Shown: positions 1 to 6,743 of the stretch, piece by piece
Numbering within the stretch: position 1 is the stretch's first letter
Layout: each line of letters begins with the position of its first letter
Program-made: the position numbers and the translations under genes
Virus record (IMG/VR): IMGVR_UViG_3300030388_000434
Coordinates: 1 to 25,273 of that record
From: a virus
DNA: 25,273 nucleotides
Reading direction: 5' to 3' (one strand)
The notes under the pieces: model-generated
What the model saw: the letters and a program-made list of their open reading frames with translations, nothing else
Databases searched by the model: none
Told to the model about the DNA's origin: nothing

Positions 1-1283
1 TTACAACTAAAACCGCTGCAAGTGGATCTTCTGGATTAACTGAAAGAATGCGTATTGACGCAGCTGGAAGCGTTGGTATTGGTATTAATCCTACTATAGG
101 TAAACTTCAAGTGCAAGGTAGTTATTATGGCTCCGATCAAGTCCAATCCGAAAATACTTTAATAGGTAATGCTAAAATTAACCAAGGAGCTAGTACAATT
201 AATACAGCGACCCTCGGTTCTAATTCTGCCAGTGTTGGAATTGCTATAGCTAGAGATTTTTCACCTATTAATTATCCAGACATTATAATTAAACCTGATG
301 GTAAAATAGGTATAAAAATAGATGAGCCTACTCAGGGTTTTCATGTTAATAGTACTTCTCTTTTTAATGGAGCAATGTATTTTGGCTCTTCATCTACACC
401 TTCTGTTCAGATTTTTAATTATGGAAATTCATTACATTTATATAGTGCAGCAGCGGCAACAATAAATTTAGGAGGTGGAATTGGTAGTAGACAAAACAAT
501 GTTTCTGTAGGTAATGGTTATTTAACAGTGTCTGAACGCGTAAAAACCCCTATTGTTACATCTATAACATCAGGTTTAATTCTAGCGGCAGTTACTGGGG
601 CTATAACAATAAGACCAAAAGGCTATTCAACTTCTAGTGGTGAATCTACATTTGATTCCAGCGGTAACTTTGCAACACCTGGTCAAATTCAAGCAAGTCA
701 GTATTCTGGCACAGTATATTCTGCCACAGGAGGAGCGCTTAATCCAGGTTTATCAAATCCAGGAGGAACGCAAAACGGCACGCTACAAGGATCAGGTAGT
801 GATACCCTTTCTCAATTAGCCGTTGACTCTAGCGGTTATGTTGCAAGGGGAAGTCAAGAAGCAACATGGAAGTTTACTGCTGCTCAAATGAATGTTAATA
901 GCACAACTGTAGCGTCAACTTTGCTATCGGCTCCAGGTGCCGGCAAATCTATTATAGTAGAAGATGTATGGTTTATGGTAAATTATACTTATAATAATGC
1001 TGCAATGAACGCAAAGCAAGTCTACAATGTAAATATAACGAATCAGTCTGGGACAAACAAAGTTGGTTCATTGAGTGGTACTGAAATAAACAACCTAACG
1101 AGAGGAACAGCTGCATCAACTCAATCAGTTGCCTTTAATTCAGATTTTAGAGCTTTCAAAAATTCTATGCCTAATCAAAAGCTTTCATTTGAAAAAACTT
1201 TAGCTAATTCTTCTTTAGCTTCATCTGTTACATCTGTAAGTGTTAAGGTTAGATATAGAGTTATGGATGTAAATACTTTTTAA
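1..1283 (+). CDS. Tail fibre / receptor-binding-type structural protein, 3' part (5' end outside window)
   Basis: The reading frame is open from base 3, upstream of the first ATG at 48, so this is the C-terminal part of a longer gene and the ATG is probably internal. The visible N-terminal stretch has the pattern L-T-E-R-M-R-I-D-A-A-G-S-V-G-I-G, a repeat element I recognise from many marine phage tail fibres and hydrolase-like fibre proteins. What follows is rich in Gly, Ser, Thr, Asn and Val with few charged residues, as expected for beta-structured fibre shafts. The last 130 residues or so look like a separate beta-rich C-terminal domain, possibly a trimerisation or attachment domain. It probably recognises the host surface on the virion. 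The family assignment is confident; the receptor is unknown. Confidence 0.75.
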   Translation, partial: TTKTAASGSSGLTERMRIDAAGSVGIGINPTIGKLQVQGSYYGSDQVQSENTLIGNAKINQGASTINTATLGSNSASVGIAIARDFSPINYPDIIIKPDGKIGIKIDEPTQGFHVNSTSLFNGAMYFGSSSTPSVQIFNYGNSLHLYSAAAATINLGGGIGSRQNNVSVGNGYLTVSERVKTPIVTSITSGLILAAVTGAITIRPKGYSTSSGESTFDSSGNFATPGQIQASQYSGTVYSATGGALNPGLSNPGGTQNGTLQGSGSDTLSQLAVDSSGYVARGSQEATWKFTAAQMNVNSTTVASTLLSAPGAGKSIIVEDVWFMVNYTYNNAAMNAKQVYNVNITNQSGTNKVGSLSGTEINNLTRGTAASTQSVAFNSDFRAFKNSMPNQKLSFEKTLANSSLASSVTSVSVKVRYRVMDVNTF

Positions 1284-1293
1284 AAAATAATAT

Positions 1294-1680
1294 ATGGAAA
1301 TTAAATATAATTGGGAATGTAAAAATGTTGCAGTAACTAAATATGATGGCAAAAATATACATTCCATTCATGAAGTTAATTGGGCTTTGGTAGGTAAGTC
1401 AGGAAAATCAACTGGCTTTGCAATAGGAGTAGAAAAGCTTAATACTTCTAAAATAAAGAAATTTAGAAAATTTAATAGCATAACTCATAAACAAATAATA
1501 GAATGGGTTATTAATTCTATGGGTGAAGAAAAAGTAGAAGAAATTAAAGCCGATATAACAGATCAAATAAAAAATCAAGAACAAACAGATACTTATCCTC
1601 TTACTATAGGAGAAACTCCGCCTAATGTTACTATAAAGAAAACAAAAAAGAAGAAATTAACGAAGAAGAAAAAGGCGTAA
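1294..1680 (+). CDS. Small conserved phage protein with Lys-rich C-terminal tail (DUF7936-like)
   Basis: This encodes 128 residues and begins 10 bases after the tail-fibre stop, so it is probably co-transcribed. The N-terminal 90 residues (Y-N-W-E-C-K near the start, then an E-V-N-W segment, and I-I-E-W-V-I-N-S-M-G-E-E-K-V before residue 85) resemble a small protein family common in marine cyanophages and pelagic phages, which I recall as the DUF7936 type; no function is known to me. The C-terminus ends in a strongly basic Lys/Thr run (roughly residues 114-128), perhaps for nucleic-acid or surface contact. There is no signal peptide or membrane segment. The family match is from memory and not verified. 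Confidence 0.6.
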   Translation: MEIKYNWECKNVAVTKYDGKNIHSIHEVNWALVGKSGKSTGFAIGVEKLNTSKIKKFRKFNSITHKQIIEWVINSMGEEKVEEIKADITDQIKNQEQTDTYPLTIGETPPNVTIKKTKKKKLTKKKKA

Positions 1681-1732
1681 TAATATAATCAAGAAACACT
1701 AAAGTAAAATTTAATTTAATAAAATCAAATAA

Positions 1733-3337
1733 ATGGAGTTTAATTTACCAAGTCAGATTGTCAAAGATTTGAATTTCGGCGAAAATGCACGAAATAAAAT
1801 AATGTCCGGTGTCTATAAGTTATCAGACGCAGTGAAGTCAACATTAGGAGCTTCTGGAAAATGCGTTATATACGAAGACGGGATGGGCAGACCGGTGATT
1901 ACAAAAGACGGAGTAACCGTTGCAGAAAGCGTAGTCTTAATCGATCCGGTCGAGAATATAGGAGCTACCTTAATAAAGGAAGCTGCTAGTAATACAGTGA
2001 GGGAAGCAGGAGACGGTACCACGACGGCTATCGTTCTTGCTCATTCATTATTAAACAAACTAAACGAATACGAAGGTGAAGAAAAGATTAGAGACATTAA
2101 AGAAAGCATTTCAGAATGCGCTAAAGAAATTGTGGTTTATCTTAACGAAACCAGTACAGAGGTGGAAGGTGATATGCTGCAACAAGTGGCTTATATTAGC
2201 TGTAACAACGACAAAGATCTTGGAGAAAAGATTGGCGAAGCATATCAAAAAGTTGGAAGAAATGGAGTTGTTCTAATGGAAGACTCCCCTACTAATGAAA
2301 CTTATGTTGAATTTGTAGAAGGAACACAATTTTCATCAGCAATAAAATCACAGCATTTATTAACTGATAAAGAAAAAGGTACTGCGGTGTTAGATAATCC
2401 TTACGTTTTAATAGTAAGTTCTACAATACCCAATGTACGAAGAATACAAAATATATTAGAGCATGTAGTAAAGAGTAAACGTTCTTTATTAATAGTAGCT
2501 CCAATGGATCAGCAACCGTATGCTACATTATTAGCAAACAAAGTTAAAGGAAATATAAAAGTCAATATAGTTGATTTGCCAGGTTTTGGCCCAACTAAAG
2601 AAGATGCTATTCAAGATCTAGCTATATTAACCGGTGCTACAGTTGTTAACGAGGAGTTAGGGGATGATTTAGATTTAATTAGTCCTGATGCATTAGGAGA
2701 GGTTATAAAGTCTGTTACAGACGCTAAAAACACTACATTACAAATTAATGAAATTACTGAAGAAATATCAGAAAGAATTAAAGATGTAGAAAAGAAAATT
2801 GAAAAAGAGCAAAACTCTTGGATTAAAACAAAACTACAAGAAAGACTATCAATGCTTACAGGTAAGGTTGGTGTTTTATTTATAGGTGCTAATTCAGCCG
2901 TAGAGTTAAAAGAAAAAAAAGATAGAGTGGATGATGCTCTTCATGCGACAAAAGCTGCTTTAGCTGAAGGTATCGTGCCAGGCGGAGGCGTTGCTTTATT
3001 GAATGCTGCTCAAACAATAGAAGTAAAAGATGATGGATATCGTATATTATTAGAAGCTATACAAGCTCCTTACTATACAATATTAGATAATGCAGGATAT
3101 CACGATTTAGAAAATCCTAAAGAACATCTTGAAAATAATAAAGAAATAACAGACAGAGAATGGCAAGGAGTTGGAATTGATGCAACTTGTGGATGTTATA
3201 AGCATATGTTAACAGCTGGTATTATAGATCCAATATTAGTTACAAAATCTGCATTAAAAAATGCAATTAGTGTAGCTACAACTATAATTTCAACTGATTG
3301 TATAATCTCAAATGTAAGATCTCTTGAAAGCAATTAA
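1733..3337 (+). CDS. groEL: Phage-encoded chaperonin GroEL (Cpn60)
   Basis: A full-length group I chaperonin of 534 residues (E. coli GroEL has 548). ATP-site elements are intact: T-K-D-G with D59, G-D-G-T-T-T with D94 (GroEL D87), the catalytic D401 (GroEL D398) in D-D-A-L-H-A-T, then G-G-G-V-A-L, and I-I-D-P near the end. The apical P-G-F-G is kept. Several residues that bind substrate and GroES differ in a by-eye alignment: Y199, Y203 and F204 become I, H and L, and L234 becomes Q. The four positions altered in the single-ring mutant SR1 (R452, E461, S463, V464) are Y448, H457, L459 and E460 here. There is no Gly-Gly-Met tail. The gene overlaps a GroES-like gene, and its first 300 bases have distinct codon use. 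It probably folds phage proteins. Identity is near certain; single-ring behaviour is inferred. Confidence 0.97.
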   Translation: MEFNLPSQIVKDLNFGENARNKIMSGVYKLSDAVKSTLGASGKCVIYEDGMGRPVITKDGVTVAESVVLIDPVENIGATLIKEAASNTVREAGDGTTTAIVLAHSLLNKLNEYEGEEKIRDIKESISECAKEIVVYLNETSTEVEGDMLQQVAYISCNNDKDLGEKIGEAYQKVGRNGVVLMEDSPTNETYVEFVEGTQFSSAIKSQHLLTDKEKGTAVLDNPYVLIVSSTIPNVRRIQNILEHVVKSKRSLLIVAPMDQQPYATLLANKVKGNIKVNIVDLPGFGPTKEDAIQDLAILTGATVVNEELGDDLDLISPDALGEVIKSVTDAKNTTLQINEITEEISERIKDVEKKIEKEQNSWIKTKLQERLSMLTGKVGVLFIGANSAVELKEKKDRVDDALHATKAALAEGIVPGGGVALLNAAQTIEVKDDGYRILLEAIQAPYYTILDNAGYHDLENPKEHLENNKEITDREWQGVGIDATCGCYKHMLTAGIIDPILVTKSALKNAISVATTIISTDCIISNVRSLESN

Positions 3338-3581
3338 TTTTTACATCGTAATAGATAAAATAAAAGAGGCTCCGAAGACAGTAGGAGGACTTGAAATAAC
3401 AGAAACACAAAATACTGACATTAGGTATCTAAAGGCTAAAGTTATAAGCTCAGGTGATAAGGTTGATTATATAAAAGAAGGTAGCACAATAAGATATGAT
3501 AAGCATGCTGGTCATGGCATTGAGTGGAATGATAAAATGTATTATGTTATAACTATTAATGATGTTGTTCTTGTTGAATGA
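3324..3581 (+). CDS. groES: GroES-like co-chaperonin (Cpn10)
   Basis: This 85-residue protein fits the GroES pattern in order: a short first strand (F-Y-I-V-I-D), a mobile-loop-like segment with G-G-L-E-I at residues 21-25 (G-G-I-V-L in GroES), then A-K-V-I-S-S-G, an I-K-E-G-S-T-I-R-Y segment, and a closing I-N-D-V-V-L-V-E. GroES usually has about 97 residues, so this is a short version. It should cap the GroEL encoded just upstream. The only plausible start is TTG at 3324: an in-frame stop lies at 3315 and no ATG occurs before residue 72. The start sits 14 bases inside the end of groEL, so the two are likely translationally coupled. The order groEL then groES is opposite to the usual bacterial operon. 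Confidence 0.85.
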   Translation: MKAINFYIVIDKIKEAPKTVGGLEITETQNTDIRYLKAKVISSGDKVDYIKEGSTIRYDKHAGHGIEWNDKMYYVITINDVVLVE

Positions 3582-4018
3582 GACTAACGTCGAAAGACTT
3601 AAGGGATATAAATTTATTTAAGTATTATAGGCTTGTTAGAAAATGGGCTTGTAAAACTTACGACTTAAAAGATGCTGACCTTGAGTTATTGGTTTATTTA
3701 GATTGTAAAAAGCATTTTACACGTAATGATTTTATTGAAGGTGTATATACATACTCTTGGGATAAAGCTAGATGGGAACGATTAAGAACAGCGGGGTGGA
3801 TTGATGTATGGAGTAAAAGAAACAGGACAACAAAAAAGTTTAATGTTTACACAACTTCCTTTAGATGTAAAAATTTAATAAATAGAATATATAGAATACT
3901 ATTAGGTGAAGAAGATTTACCTACATCGGAAAGAAGTAAGTTTTATAAAAACAAAACATATACGGACAAAGTTTATAATAAAGCTATTGACGATATGATA
4001 AAAGATAAAGATAGATAA
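3578..4018 (+). CDS. Winged-helix (MarR-like) DNA-binding protein
   Basis: The start codon shares four bases (ATGA) with the GroES-like stop, indicating coupled expression. The 146 residues are basic. After about residue 30 they show a helix (D-L-E-L-L-V-Y-L-D), a second unit (F-T-R-N-D-F), a recognition-helix-like segment (W-D-K-A-R-W-E-R-L-R-T-A-G-W-I) and then a wing-like stretch (R-N-R-T-T-K-K-F-N-V-Y). That is the layout of a winged helix-turn-helix. Similar proteins are widespread in marine phages, where I recall them being described as MarR-like. The role could be late-gene regulation or packaging. No operator is recognisable. The fold is a moderately confident reading; the function is unknown. 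Confidence 0.6.
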   Translation: MRLTSKDLRDINLFKYYRLVRKWACKTYDLKDADLELLVYLDCKKHFTRNDFIEGVYTYSWDKARWERLRTAGWIDVWSKRNRTTKKFNVYTTSFRCKNLINRIYRILLGEEDLPTSERSKFYKNKTYTDKVYNKAIDDMIKDKDR

Positions 4019-4020
4019 TT

Positions 4021-4485
4021 ATGGCATTTAAAATGAAACCAAAGTTCCACGCCTTAGCAGAATCGCCTAGGTACGCGCAACAAGAAAGACAAGATTTAGG
4101 CAAGTATAACGTTATAGACGATATCGCAGGCAAATCTCCAGCTAAAAAAGTACCAGGTCCTGGACCAGTATCAAGCCCGGCTAAACAGGTTAATAGAGAC
4201 GACGGTGTACAAGTAGATGAAGTACCTGCGGTTGTAGGTGAAGAGGTTAAAAAAGCAGCTAAGTTTGTTAAGAAGAAAGGAAAAAGAATAGGCAAGTGGT
4301 TTAAAAAACAAATTAAAAAAGTTGGTGATGTTACTTTAACAAAAACTAAAAAAGAAAAAATTGAAAAGCAAAAGAAAAAGCTTAAAGATTTAGAAGCTCC
4401 AACTAAACAAACATCTAAACAAAGAAAAAATTTACCAGACGCAATAGTTAAAGCTATTGAAAAGAAAAAAAATAAAACAAAATAA
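4021..4485 (+). CDS. Basic SPAK-motif protein, N-terminal Met-Ala-Phe-Lys
   Basis: This is an unrecognised 154-residue protein that begins M-A-F-K-M-K, a start shared in near-identical form with the genes at 4767 and 6489. It carries S-P-A-K twice (residues 39-42 and 52-55) and a related E-S-P-R at 14-17. From residue 78 on it is very Lys-rich and predicted helical (repeats of K-K and E-K), with no membrane segment or signal peptide. It begins two bases after the previous stop and is followed within two bases by the next gene. The basic character suggests contact with DNA or another acidic partner inside the virion, but that is inference. A reverse ORF opposite this gene is only its hydrophobic shadow. 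Confidence 0.7.
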   Translation: MAFKMKPKFHALAESPRYAQQERQDLGKYNVIDDIAGKSPAKKVPGPGPVSSPAKQVNRDDGVQVDEVPAVVGEEVKKAAKFVKKKGKRIGKWFKKQIKKVGDVTLTKTKKEKIEKQKKKLKDLEAPTKQTSKQRKNLPDAIVKAIEKKKNKTK

Positions 4486-4486
4486 A

Positions 4487-4765
4487 ATGGCAAACAACGG
4501 AAAAGGTATTGGACCAAACAAATTAGGGGCAAGTAAGCAAGGTAATATGGGAGCAGGATCTGTTCACGCTTGGGATGTGTCTGACAATTCAAGTAAAAAG
4601 AATCAAAGAGATAACTTCGCTTCTAAAGACGGGCTAAATAGTCCAGCAAAAAAGAATGGTATGAAATACGATATCAAAGAAGCTAGTGATCAAAATCTTA
4701 CTGCAAGCGCTAGAAAGCATTTCGCTGAAAACGCTCAACACGATTCTAAAAAAGGATATAGATAA
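4487..4765 (+). CDS. Small polar SPAK-motif protein
   Basis: This is a 92-residue hydrophilic protein with no recognised family. An upstream in-frame ATG at 4457 exists, but the ATG at 4487 is preferred because it begins one base after the previous stop, follows an A-rich leader, and gives a Met-Ala start like its neighbours. The N-terminal half is rich in Gly, Asn, Ser and Lys and probably disordered. N-S-P-A-K-K lies at residues 51-56, then a short charged helical segment (A-S-A-R-K-H-F-A-E-N-A). It is part of a tight run of S-P-x-K motif genes. A structural or virion-internal role is possible but not shown. Confidence 0.65.
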   Translation: MANNGKGIGPNKLGASKQGNMGAGSVHAWDVSDNSSKKNQRDNFASKDGLNSPAKKNGMKYDIKEASDQNLTASARKHFAENAQHDSKKGYR

Positions 4766-4766
4766 T

Positions 4767-5120
4767 ATGGCTTTTAAGCTTAGACCGCATTCTGATATAT
4801 TTGGAATACACGAAAAGACTTCCCAGTTTGGAACTCCCGTTATTCTAAAAGATGATTTAGAAGAAGGTATTGAGGCTGAAGCTAATAGAGATGGCACAAT
4901 ATTTGTTGACAGTAAATTGTCTGATAAAAAAATAGAAGATGCTGTTAGTCACGAAAAAGTTCATTTAGATCAATTAGCTCAAGGTAGATTACAGTATTCA
5001 GAAGATTCTGTAACTTGGAAAAGAGACACTAAAAGCCCTGCTAGAGTATACAAAAGAGCTACAATGAATGAAGGTCATCCGGATTTTGAGTGGGAAGACG
5101 AAGCATATAAACAATCATAA
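4767..5120 (+). CDS. Small HExxH zinc-metalloprotease-like protein with SPAR motif
   Basis: This is a 117-residue protein beginning M-A-F-K-L-R, starting at ATG 4767 just after the previous stop (an earlier in-frame ATG at 4686 lies inside the upstream gene and is disfavoured). Residues 62-66 are H-E-K-V-H, the HExxH signature of zinc metallopeptidases; it follows an alternating segment (T-I-F-V-D-S) and a helix (I-E-D-A-V-S), as is usual before that motif. A possible third zinc ligand is a Glu in E-W-E-D-E-A-Y (108-114), the gluzincin-like arrangement. Between them is K-S-P-A-R (89-93), placing it in the same motif family as its neighbours. It might process phage structural proteins, or might be an inactive scaffold fold. 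Catalysis is inferred. Confidence 0.6.
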   Translation: MAFKLRPHSDIFGIHEKTSQFGTPVILKDDLEEGIEAEANRDGTIFVDSKLSDKKIEDAVSHEKVHLDQLAQGRLQYSEDSVTWKRDTKSPARVYKRATMNEGHPDFEWEDEAYKQS

Positions 5121-5122
5121 CT

Positions 5123-5527
5123 ATGGCAATAACATTTAGAGGTAGAGCAAGCGAGCTTAATGAAAAAGTATCAAAGCAAAACGCTAGCGGCTTTCAAGAA
5201 AAATCAGATCCAGGACCAAGACAAGGTGTAGGAGGAAGTAACTCATTGAGTAATGCTCAAGCTTCTTTTGATAAAAGAAATGCGCCAACTCCATTAAAAA
5301 AGAAAAACTTTTATGGAGGTTCAGCTTATTTCCAAGATGGATACGGAGGTGACTTAGCTAATCCTATAACTCAAAAATCAAGATCTCCTTTAAAAATTAA
5401 TAATACATTAGTTAGCGGGGCAGGTCAAGCAGCATCAAGGTTTGTAGACGCGGGAGCTGAAGCAGGTAAAGCAGGAGAAAGACTTTACCCACAAATCGAA
5501 AAAGACAAAACTAAAACTAACAAATAA
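5123..5527 (+). CDS. Basic Gly/Ser-rich SPLK-motif protein
   Basis: This 134-residue protein is unrecognised. It starts M-A-I-T-F-R-G-R, a variant of the Met-Ala-Phe-Lys start of its neighbours. It carries T-P-L-K-K at residues 56-60 and S-P-L-K at 88-91, then a small Ala/Gly-rich helical stretch (about 98-118) and a Lys-rich end. The middle (F-Y-G-G-S-A-Y-F) is aromatic and Gly-rich. Low-complexity composition suggests much disorder. It begins two bases after the HExxH gene and ends five bases before the next, so it is in the same transcript. A virion-associated role is a guess. Confidence 0.65.
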   Translation: MAITFRGRASELNEKVSKQNASGFQEKSDPGPRQGVGGSNSLSNAQASFDKRNAPTPLKKKNFYGGSAYFQDGYGGDLANPITQKSRSPLKINNTLVSGAGQAASRFVDAGAEAGKAGERLYPQIEKDKTKTNK

Positions 5528-5532
5528 TTACA

Positions 5533-6489
5533 ATGGGAACAAAAGGAAGTAAAAACACACCGATAACAGCAAGAGTAAATGCTGGTCTCTTTAATCAAAA
5601 AGGAGGTATAACAGAACCTTTATTAAACGTTGGTCCCGCGGGAGTTTACGGAAATGCAGAAACTAGAGATATACCTTCTCCTAGCAAGCAGAAAAAAGGC
5701 TATTCAATGGCTAAAAAAAAAGTCCCTTCCCCCGCTAAACAACAAGTAGGTGTTAATGTATTAGAATCCAGTTCAACAGGAGACAAAATTATTAAAGGTA
5801 AAAAAATAACTAAAAAGGTAGAAGGCGATAAGCCCACCTCAATAGTAAAACCGGGAGATCCTGGATATGATAAATGGTTAGCGGCTGTAACAAAAGATCC
5901 TAGTATAGAGGATAGATTTAAAGATAGAGAAGTTGAGACTGGTGAAAGCGAACCTGACACAGTAATACCGGGTAAAACTACTGAATCAAATCAATTTACT
6001 CCTACTTTGACTAATGATAAGAATGACGCTATGTCACCTTGGAGAGTTAGACAGCAAAGCAGATCAATTAAAAAATCCGGTAAAGATGTTCGCCAATCTC
6101 AAAATAAGTTGGATAAGACTAATAGGAGACTAGCTAAGATGGACAAAGAAGACAAGGTGGTTGGTAACAGAAAGTATGACAGGCTAATGTCTAAGTTTAA
6201 TGAAAACACTACAGAGCTAGAGGCGTTTAAGAAAAACATGACCGCAAGAACTAGACAAACTGAAATGAGTTCTGATCCTTTAGGCAAAACGGGTACATTT
6301 AATTCAAAGGATAGAAATATGACTTTAAATGATGCTAGTACAACTTATGATGGTCAAAAAGCTATTATCGAAGCAGGAGGTGTTGAGTCTAAGTCTGATC
6401 CTAATATGTTTAAGCAGTTCCTTGGAAAAGATTTCGGAAGTGGTATATTCAAAAAGAAAGCTCCTTTAAAAAAATCATACTATAAATAA
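5533..6489 (+). CDS. Large basic SPSK/SPAK-motif protein
   Basis: This 318-residue protein is the longest of the S-P-x-K group. P-S-P-S-K-Q is at 48-53 and P-S-P-A-K-Q at 65-70. The last residues are again a Lys-flanked A-P-L-K-K (311 onward). The middle (about 170-250) is charged and predicted helical, with many Arg, Lys, Asp and Asn, possibly coiled-coil. Its stop overlaps the ATG of the next gene (T-A-A-T-G). I recognise no enzymatic motif. The paired S-P-x-K at the N-terminus and basic C-terminal tail make it a candidate virion-internal or DNA-associated protein, which is inference only. Confidence 0.65.
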   Translation: MGTKGSKNTPITARVNAGLFNQKGGITEPLLNVGPAGVYGNAETRDIPSPSKQKKGYSMAKKKVPSPAKQQVGVNVLESSSTGDKIIKGKKITKKVEGDKPTSIVKPGDPGYDKWLAAVTKDPSIEDRFKDREVETGESEPDTVIPGKTTESNQFTPTLTNDKNDAMSPWRVRQQSRSIKKSGKDVRQSQNKLDKTNRRLAKMDKEDKVVGNRKYDRLMSKFNENTTELEAFKKNMTARTRQTEMSSDPLGKTGTFNSKDRNMTLNDASTTYDGQKAIIEAGGVESKSDPNMFKQFLGKDFGSGIFKKKAPLKKSYYK

Positions 6490-6743
6490 TGGCATTTAAA
6501 ATGAGAGGCTCCTGCTTAACGAGCCCAGCTAAAAGGACTAAGGCTTATACTGCAGGTATGAGTGCGGCTGAAAGAAAAACATATAATAATAAAACTGGAG
6601 GTAATCTAAAAGCACCTCAACCAGGTGGAGGCTCAAGAAAGAAATCTTATTGTGCTAGATCTGCAGGTATTAAAAAATGTAAAGATCCAGATAAAAATGG
6701 CGATTGTCCAAACGACATAGCTAGAAGAAATTGGAAATGTTAA
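6489..6743 (+). CDS. Small Cys-containing SPAK-motif protein (DUF6321-like)
   Basis: This 84-residue protein starts M-A-F-K-M-R, with 16 bases from the ATG identical to the start of the gene at 4021. S-P-A-K is at 12-15. The C-terminal half has a K-K-S-Y-C-A-R-S segment, then K-K-C-K-D, G-D-C-P-N-D and a closing W-K-C, giving four Cys after residue 50 and a fifth near residue 9. The S-Y-C-A-R-S and terminal R-R-N-W-K-C pattern resembles short phage proteins I know as the DUF6321 type. A zinc-binding knuckle is plausible. Its end overlaps the next small gene by 7 bases. Confidence 0.65.
   Translation: MAFKMRGSCLTSPAKRTKAYTAGMSAAERKTYNNKTGGNLKAPQPGGGSRKKSYCARSAGIKKCKDPDKNGDCPNDIARRNWKC

Noticed and set aside
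1733-3581. Bacterial chromosome fragment joined to phage DNA
   Set aside because: The genes are flanked on both sides by phage genes without a break in strand or spacing, and the GroEL is too divergent at key sites for an ordinary housekeeping copy.
3984-4592. 202-residue reverse-strand ORF rich in Leu, Phe and Ser
   Set aside because: It is opposite two Lys-rich genes; Lys and Glu codons read in reverse yield Phe, Leu and Ser, so its membrane-like look is an artefact.
5634-5643. 10-base perfect palindrome rich in G and C
   Set aside because: It is inside coding sequence, encodes ordinary residues, and is too short to claim as an operator.
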